This document shows, piece by piece, positions 7,640-10,981 of a DNA stretch of 10,981 nucleotides. Numbering within the stretch: position 1 is the stretch's first letter; each line of letters starts with the position of its first letter. Origin of the DNA: Bacteroidales bacterium. GTDB taxonomy: Bacteria; Bacteroidota; Bacteroidia; Bacteroidales; UBA932. The notes under the pieces were generated by a model, which was given only the letters and a program-made list of their open reading frames with translations, ran no database searches and was not told where the DNA came from. The position numbers were made by a program, and so were the translations under genes. The stretch spans positions 1 through 10,981 of the forward strand of contig JAFZLQ010000049.1 in the NCBI GenBank assembly GCA_017551425.1, written 5' to 3'.

Positions 7640-7712
7640 GGTGCTGTAGCTCAGAGGGTAGAGCAAAGGACTGAAAATCCTTGTGTCGGCAGTTCGATTC
7701 TTCCCAGCACCA
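7640..7712 (+). tRNA. tRNA-Phe (GAA)
   Basis: The gene is 73 bases long and folds as a cloverleaf. The acceptor stem is GGTGCTG (7640-7646) with CAGCACC (7705-7711), and the discriminator A is at 7712. The D stem is GCTC (7649-7652) with GAGC (7661-7664). The anticodon stem is AAGGA (7666-7670) with TCCTT (7678-7682), the loop is CTGAAAA, and the anticodon GAA is at 7673-7675. The T-arm is GGCAG (7688-7692), loop TTCGATT, then CTTCC (7700-7704), and contains one C/T (C-U) mismatch at its third pair. CCA is not encoded in full after the discriminator (CAG follows), so it would be added enzymatically. It has its own promoter upstream and a strong terminator directly downstream. Confidence 0.95.
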
Positions 7713-7715
7713 CAG

Positions 7716-7748
7716 AAACCCGCTGATTATCAGCGGGTTTTCTTTTTT
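7716..7748 (+). terminator. Intrinsic terminator of tRNA-Phe
   Basis: An 11-base perfect stem, AAACCCGCTGA (7716-7726) with TCAGCGGGTTT (7730-7740), has a 3-base loop TTA and is followed by TCTTTTTT (7741-7748). It begins four bases after the tRNA discriminator base. This is the clearest terminator in the window. Confidence 0.92.
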
Positions 7749-7928
7749 GGTCCCACTTTTGGTCCCACTTTTCCAAGAAAACTGCCCTATATTGGAGGCT
7801 ACCAAAATAGCCTTTGTGGTGCCTTATATGGCCGTTTCTGGAGACAGGCGATTACACTCTAACGGAACAAAGCCGATTTTCCCAAAACCTACCCGCCTCA
7901 CAAAAATAGTGGGACCAATCTGGGACCA
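7745..7928. repeat. Tandem and inverted GGTCCCA repeats flanking a 136-base non-coding stretch
   Basis: TTTTGGTCCCAC occurs twice in tandem (7745-7756 and 7757-7768), followed by another TTTT. The reverse complement appears twice about 140 bases later: GTGGGACCAA at 7909-7918 and TGGGACCA at 7921-7928. The result is a direct pair with 12-base period facing an inverted pair with roughly 11-base period. The stretch between (7773-7908) holds no gene I can support. The position, starting in the T-tract of a tRNA terminator at a composition change, suggests recombinase binding sites or the scar of an integrated element; that is inference. Confidence 0.6.
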
Positions 7929-7949
7929 TTATAACCATTGGATAAAAGA

Positions 7950-7981
7950 TTTGCAAATCACAATTCCATTGAGTAAATTTG
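7950..7981 (+). promoter_or_regulatory. Bacteroidetes-type promoter for the ATPase gene
   Basis: TTTG at 7950-7953 and TAAATTTG at 7974-7981 match the -33/-7 consensus with 20 bases between. The predicted start of transcription is roughly 35-40 bases before the ATG at 8025, leaving a short A/T-rich leader without a Shine-Dalgarno sequence. The -7 element lies inside the first copy of a 13-base direct repeat. Confidence 0.7.
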
Positions 7982-8002
7982 CGCAGTCTATTGAGTAAAT
8001 TT
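7968..8002 (+). repeat. 13-base direct repeat spaced 22 bases at the ATPase promoter
   Basis: ATTGAGTAAATTT is found at 7968-7980 and again at 7990-8002, start-to-start distance 22 bases, about two helical turns. The first copy covers the -7 promoter element and the second lies just past the likely transcription start. This geometry fits a repressor or autoregulatory site, or a simple local duplication. Confidence 0.6.
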
Positions 8003-8024
8003 TGAATTCGTAATATAACTTGCT

Positions 8025-9215
8025 ATGTATCAGAGGAAACAATATCACACTTTACTTGCCAGGATGCAGGAAAAGCGCCGTTTTATCCAGGTAATTATGG
8101 GCCCGAGACAGGTTGGTAAGTCAACCATGATGAAACAGGTAGTCAATGCCTTAGACATTCCGTTTGTCTTTTATCCTGCAGATGCTGTCCCTGCCACTCA
8201 ACTTAGTTGGATTAGCGACTGCTGGAATGCTGCCCGCGCCAAGATGCGTGTGGAGGGCCTGAAGGAACTCATTCTGGTCATAGACGAGATACAGAAGATT
8301 ACCGGATGGAGCGAGGTGGTCAAGAAGGAGTGGGATTCCGACACTTTCTATGATATCAATCTTAAAGTCATCCTTCTGGGATCTTCACGTGTAATGCTGG
8401 ACAAGGGGCTTTCCGACAGTTTGGAAGGGCGCTTTGAACGCATCATCCTATCGCATTGGTCATTCGCCGAAATGCGTGATGCTTTTGGCTTCACTCTGGA
8501 TCAATTCATCTACTATGGTGCTTATCCTGGTGCCGCAGAATTAATTGGCGACGAAGACCGCTGGCGCGATTACATCACCGGCTCCATCGTCGACGCCACC
8601 ATCAATAAAGACATCCTGGTCAACGAAAAGATTGCTAAACCGGCGCTACTCCGGCAGACCTTTGAACTGTCTGCCGCTTATTCCGGGAAGGAGTTATCCT
8701 TTACCAAGATGATAGGTCAACTGCAAGATGCCGGCAACACAACAACCATCGCTGGTTATCTGAATCTTCTCTCCCAGGCCGGGCTTGTCTGTGGTTTGAA
8801 CAAATATGCCGTAGATTTGGCAAGGAAGAAGAATAGCGTACCCAAGCATCAGGTTTATAACAATGCCTTAAAAAACATTTATTGCGAGAAGTCTTTTGCC
8901 GATGCTGTTCAAGACCGTTCTCTTTGGGGTAGGTTGTATGAGTCTGCTGTCGGTGCTCATATCATGAGCTACGCGTATGCCGGTGATTACAAGGTATACT
9001 ATTGGAGAACCGATCCGGGAACTGAGGTCGATTATGTTCTTGAGAAGAAGGGAAAGGTGATTGCCATTGAAGTTAAGAGTAATACTGACCCCGGTAATAA
9101 AGGTCTGAATGAGTTCAAGGCCCAGTACAAACCCTATCTCGCATTGGTTGTAGGTGACGGCGGGATGAAGGCTGAAGACTTCTTGAGCAGCAACCCTGTC
9201 GATTTGTTCATATAG
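8025..9215 (+). CDS. AAA-type ATPase with C-terminal DUF4143 domain
   Basis: The protein has 396 residues, the usual size for this family, which is common and often multicopy in Bacteroidetes and has no settled function. The N-terminal ATPase core has the Walker A motif GPRQVGKST (residues 26-34), Walker B ILVIDE (83-88) and the sensor-like LLGSSR (117-122). A middle helical part contains the family-typical YYGAYPGAAELI. The C-terminal DUF4143 region includes EVDYVL (from 334) and IAIEVKS (348-352), so D336 with E349 and K351 form a PD-(D/E)xK nuclease-like arrangement. There is no signal peptide or membrane segment, so it is expected to be cytosolic. It stands alone, with its own promoter, between a tRNA locus and convergent genes, and its lower GC content differs from the arg/car block, suggesting acquisition. 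Start ATG 8025 gives the expected N-terminus just ahead of the Walker A. Confidence 0.9.
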   Translation: MYQRKQYHTLLARMQEKRRFIQVIMGPRQVGKSTMMKQVVNALDIPFVFYPADAVPATQLSWISDCWNAARAKMRVEGLKELILVIDEIQKITGWSEVVKKEWDSDTFYDINLKVILLGSSRVMLDKGLSDSLEGRFERIILSHWSFAEMRDAFGFTLDQFIYYGAYPGAAELIGDEDRWRDYITGSIVDATINKDILVNEKIAKPALLRQTFELSAAYSGKELSFTKMIGQLQDAGNTTTIAGYLNLLSQAGLVCGLNKYAVDLARKKNSVPKHQVYNNALKNIYCEKSFADAVQDRSLWGRLYESAVGAHIMSYAYAGDYKVYYWRTDPGTEVDYVLEKKGKVIAIEVKSNTDPGNKGLNEFKAQYKPYLALVVGDGGMKAEDFLSSNPVDLFI

Positions 9216-9225
9216 TCAGTTGAGA

Positions 9226-9255
9226 ACCGCCGCCATCCCATCGGACAGCGGCGGT
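9226..9255. terminator. Hairpin between convergent genes, weak terminator candidate
   Basis: ACCGCCGC (9226-9233) pairs with GCGGCGGT (9248-9255), with a possible inner TCC/GGA pairing. It starts 11 bases after the ATPase stop and sits 32 bases from the end of the convergent minus-strand gene, so it could serve both directions. A proper T-run is missing on either side, which lowers confidence. Confidence 0.5.
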
Positions 9256-9287
9256 CTTAATACTTCAAAGGTCTCCTTGAACCTTTT

Positions 9288-9827
9288 CTAACGGCCAAAG
9301 CGCAACTCAAACCGGTCGGCACTCTTGGAGCCACCATATTTGGATGCAGAGCAGTTCACGAGGGCTCCCTTGTATTCGTAGACCCACTGAAAGCCGGTGA
9401 AGTCGTCGAAACTCTTGATGGGCTCGCCTTTGTGGATGCCCTGCTCGGCATTGGACTCCATCTTGTAGATGGCTCCACCGTCGGCAACCGCCTGGCAGCG
9501 CTCGAAAATGATCTTCTGCAGGTCACGCTCCTCGATGCCCTTAGCGCCCTTGAATGTCAGGTTGGCATTGCCGGGGCTTGCGGAAGCGCTGTAGAAAACC
9601 AGGTCTCCACCCGGATTGGGATCGACTCCACAACGGTCCTTGATCAGCGCTGCGTAGTTTTGGTCATTGACATCACCAAGGGTCAGTGCTTTTACATCTG
9701 CCGCAGCGGTTGTAGCAGCGGCGGGCTCTGCTTGTTTCGACTCACTTTTATTGTTGCCATTGTTCCCGCAGGAAAACAGCATCATGGCGCAGGCGATAAG
9801 CGTCAGGGTAATGAATGTCTTTTTCAT
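9288..9827 (-). CDS. Predicted lipoprotein of unknown function
   Basis: The protein is 179 residues. The N-terminus is a type II signal peptide: MKK, a hydrophobic core (residues 4-18) and a lipobox LFSC with the lipidated Cys20. A flexible Asn/Ser/Glu then Ala/Thr-rich linker follows (about 21-43). The mature part (about 44-179) has further cysteines at 66 (DRCGVDP), in IFERCQAV and in LVNCSAS, plus a C-terminal aromatic/charged stretch (FELRFGR). I do not recognise the domain. Residues just after the lipidated Cys are Gly-Asn-Asn rather than an acidic cluster, so periplasm-facing and surface-exposed placements are both open. It is the last of three minus-strand genes, 26 bases after the previous one, probably the same transcript. 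The start ATG at 9825-9827 is fixed by the signal peptide. Confidence 0.82.
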   Translation of the reverse strand: MKKTFITLTLIACAMMLFSCGNNGNNKSESKQAEPAAATTAAADVKALTLGDVNDQNYAALIKDRCGVDPNPGGDLVFYSASASPGNANLTFKGAKGIEERDLQKIIFERCQAVADGGAIYKMESNAEQGIHKGEPIKSFDDFTGFQWVYEYKGALVNCSASKYGGSKSADRFELRFGR

Positions 9828-9853
9828 TTGTCGGTTCGTATCTAAGTGTTAAA

Positions 9854-10372
9854 CTAATAATCTGTCGGGTCTTTTGTCATTGGTCCTTCCCAGTTAACAG
9901 TCACTTCATTTCCATCGTCATCGATGCCGGTCGCTTTCAGCTTGCAGTAGTCGTCTTCAGTGACCGTAAGCTCCAGTTTGCCTTGTTTCAAAATGGATTC
10001 GCCCCCTTCGTCGCGGATAAACACGCCACCCCATGTATAACCTCCTTCCAGGATATGCTCGTTGGCGAACGTGGTGATCGTGTAGGTACCCGTTTCAAAC
10101 TCGGCGGCAAAGTTGAAATCGGCATAGATTTTCCGGTAAGGCTCCTCCCGGATTTCAATGGCCTTGCGGTAATTCCCCCAATAGCATTTAGAGACCGTGG
10201 CGGTTTTGTCACCCCGCGTGATGGTGCCGCCGGCTTTGTCGGTTTGGGGCTCTTGTGCTACGGTTGTCTCGGTGACTGCACTCTCGGGATTCGCAGTGTT
10301 GTTGTTCTGCGCTTGCCCGTTGCTGCAGGTCGCGAGAGCCAGTGTTACAAGAGTCAGTAATGTGATCTTCAT
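9854..10372 (-). CDS. Predicted exported protein, possibly lipoprotein, unknown function
   Basis: The protein is 172 residues. It has a short signal peptide, MKITLLTLVTLALATCSNG. Cys16 follows LAT, and Thr at -1 is unusual for signal peptidase II, so it may be a lipoprotein or may instead be cut by signal peptidase I near GQA-QN (about residue 21). An Asn/Thr/Glu-rich linker (about 22-45) precedes a mature domain with alternating short hydrophobic and polar stretches that suggest beta structure (YADFNFAAEFETGTYTITTF, LELTVTEDDYCKLKATGIDD). The C-terminus is acidic. I know no matching family. It lies 23 bases after the upstream gene and 26 before the next, and resembles its downstream neighbour in layout (signal peptide, low-complexity linker, small domain). 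The leader before the start is A/T-rich without a Shine-Dalgarno sequence. Confidence 0.78.
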   Translation of the reverse strand: MKITLLTLVTLALATCSNGQAQNNNTANPESAVTETTVAQEPQTDKAGGTITRGDKTATVSKCYWGNYRKAIEIREEPYRKIYADFNFAAEFETGTYTITTFANEHILEGGYTWGGVFIRDEGGESILKQGKLELTVTEDDYCKLKATGIDDDGNEVTVNWEGPMTKDPTDY

Positions 10373-10395
10373 AATAATGAATGTTTATTGAGTTT

Positions 10396-10981
10396 TTATT
10401 TTGATATTTCTGTCAATCCGTCAAGGCTCATGATCAGGCCCTCGTATGTCGGTTCGGCCGAGAATGCGGTCACCTCGAAAGCCTTGCCTTCTATGTAGGG
10501 CGCCCCGTCTTTCTTGGACAGGCCATATTTGTAATAGGGCAAGCCGTTCTCCTTGTCCACCCACTCGATGACCTTGGTGTACAGTTCCGTGCCAACGACA
10601 TCCTCCGTTTTCTCTTGGGTGAGCACGTATGCAGGACGGCCGAAGATCGTTGTGTCCTTTACAGAAACTCCTTTTCCGTTCTTCTTCAGCCTTTCCCCGA
10701 AGATGGTGTTGCTCATCGAACTCTGCAGGTAATTGTAGATAGCCTCGTCAACGCTGTCAAAGTCGGATTTCTCGCTCTTCTTGACATACGTACCTGCTCC
10801 TTCATTTACAACGTACCCAGTCCTCGTAGAATCCGTACAAACAAAGAGGTTCGTGGTCTGGCTGCCCTCCATCTTGAAGATGAGGACATTTCCTTTGCGG
10901 GCATAAATCCTGCTCATGGAGGCGCCGGACACATACATTTTCTCGGTCAGGGAGAAATCCTTCTCATACCATTTCTTGGCA
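10396..10981 (-). CDS. Unrecognised protein, 5' end outside the window
   Basis: The minus-strand frame is open through the right window edge: codons before the internal ATG at 10936-10938 read AKKWYEKDFSLTEK, so the true start lies outside; 194 residues plus stop are visible. The visible part is rich in beta-prone segments (NVLIFKMEG, TNLFVCTDS, TGYVVNEGAGTYVKK), has a helical stretch FDSVDEAIYNYLQSSM, and then GRPAYVLTQEK, VIEWVDKENGLPYYKYGL and AFEVTAFSAEP. This pattern recalls the LolA-like/outer-membrane lipoprotein-sorting fold in a general way (a 'WVDKENGLPY' turn between strands), but I cannot assign it. No signal sequence can be checked. It is the first visible gene of a tight minus-strand run with two exported proteins, so secretion or an envelope role is plausible but inferred. 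Confidence 0.75.
   Translation of the reverse strand, partial: AKKWYEKDFSLTEKMYVSGASMSRIYARKGNVLIFKMEGSQTTNLFVCTDSTRTGYVVNEGAGTYVKKSEKSDFDSVDEAIYNYLQSSMSNTIFGERLKKNGKGVSVKDTTIFGRPAYVLTQEKTEDVVGTELYTKVIEWVDKENGLPYYKYGLSKKDGAPYIEGKAFEVTAFSAEPTYEGLIMSLDGLTEISK

Noticed and set aside
7512..7805. A 97-codon minus-strand frame across the tRNA locus that reads KSGTKSGTKKENPL
   Set aside because: The repeat-like peptide is only the translation of the GGTCCCA tandem repeat plus the terminator, and the rest is antisense to tRNA-Phe.
7681..7998. A 105-codon plus-strand frame from inside tRNA-Phe to the ATPase promoter
   Set aside because: It starts within the tRNA, runs through the terminator and the GGTCCCA repeats and has no domain; the structural features explain the DNA better.
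7749..8024. Remnant of an integrase gene after the tRNA
   Set aside because: I translated the stretch in several frames on both strands and found no Arg-His-x-x-Arg or Tyr catalytic motifs. Only the repeats support an integration history, so no pseudogene is called.

Overview
The window looks like chromosomal DNA of a Bacteroidales-type bacterium. Three things point there: two promoter-like sites of the Bacteroidetes form (TTTG, 19-20 bases, TAnnTTTG), start codons without clear Shine-Dalgarno sequences, and an arginine gene set of the M20 deacylase / ArgH / CarAB kind. The left two-thirds is strikingly GC-rich, which favours one of the GC-rich lineages of the order, but genus and family cannot be fixed from this sequence.

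Positions 3-7487 (+ strand) form one compact, probably co-transcribed block. It holds the 3' part of an argE-like M20 deacylase, argH (overlapping it by 20 bases), carA (17 bases later), carB (ATGA overlap with carA) and a DMT/EamA-family membrane transporter that starts 4 bases after the carB stop. CarA and CarB make carbamoyl phosphate from glutamine-derived ammonia, bicarbonate and ATP. A transcarbamylase outside the window would use it to make citrulline or an N-acyl citrulline. The M20 enzyme removes the acyl group and ArgH makes arginine plus fumarate in the last step. The transporter's substrate is unknown.

The transporter gene carries, in frame, a cluster of short GTCAT...ATCTC palindromic units that adds about 35-40 residues to one loop. 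This is the most unusual structure in the window.

Positions 7488-8024 are a junction. They hold two GGGGTG-armed hairpins, a promoter, tRNA-Phe(GAA), a strong intrinsic terminator, an odd set of GGTCCCA repeats in tandem and inverted pairs, and a promoter with a 13-base direct repeat. Base composition falls clearly to the right of the tRNA, so this looks like the edge of an accessory segment, although no integrase is visible.

The right part holds a solitary AAA-type ATPase with a C-terminal DUF4143/nuclease-like region (+ strand, 8025-9215), a hairpin between convergent genes, and a minus-strand run of three small genes (9288-10981). Two of these encode exported or lipid-anchored proteins and the third is cut by the window end. 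I recognise none of the three. No CRISPR array, rRNA, transposase or recognisable defence operon is present. I found no convincing new multi-gene system; the palindromic insertion and the tRNA-proximal repeats are the items worth following.
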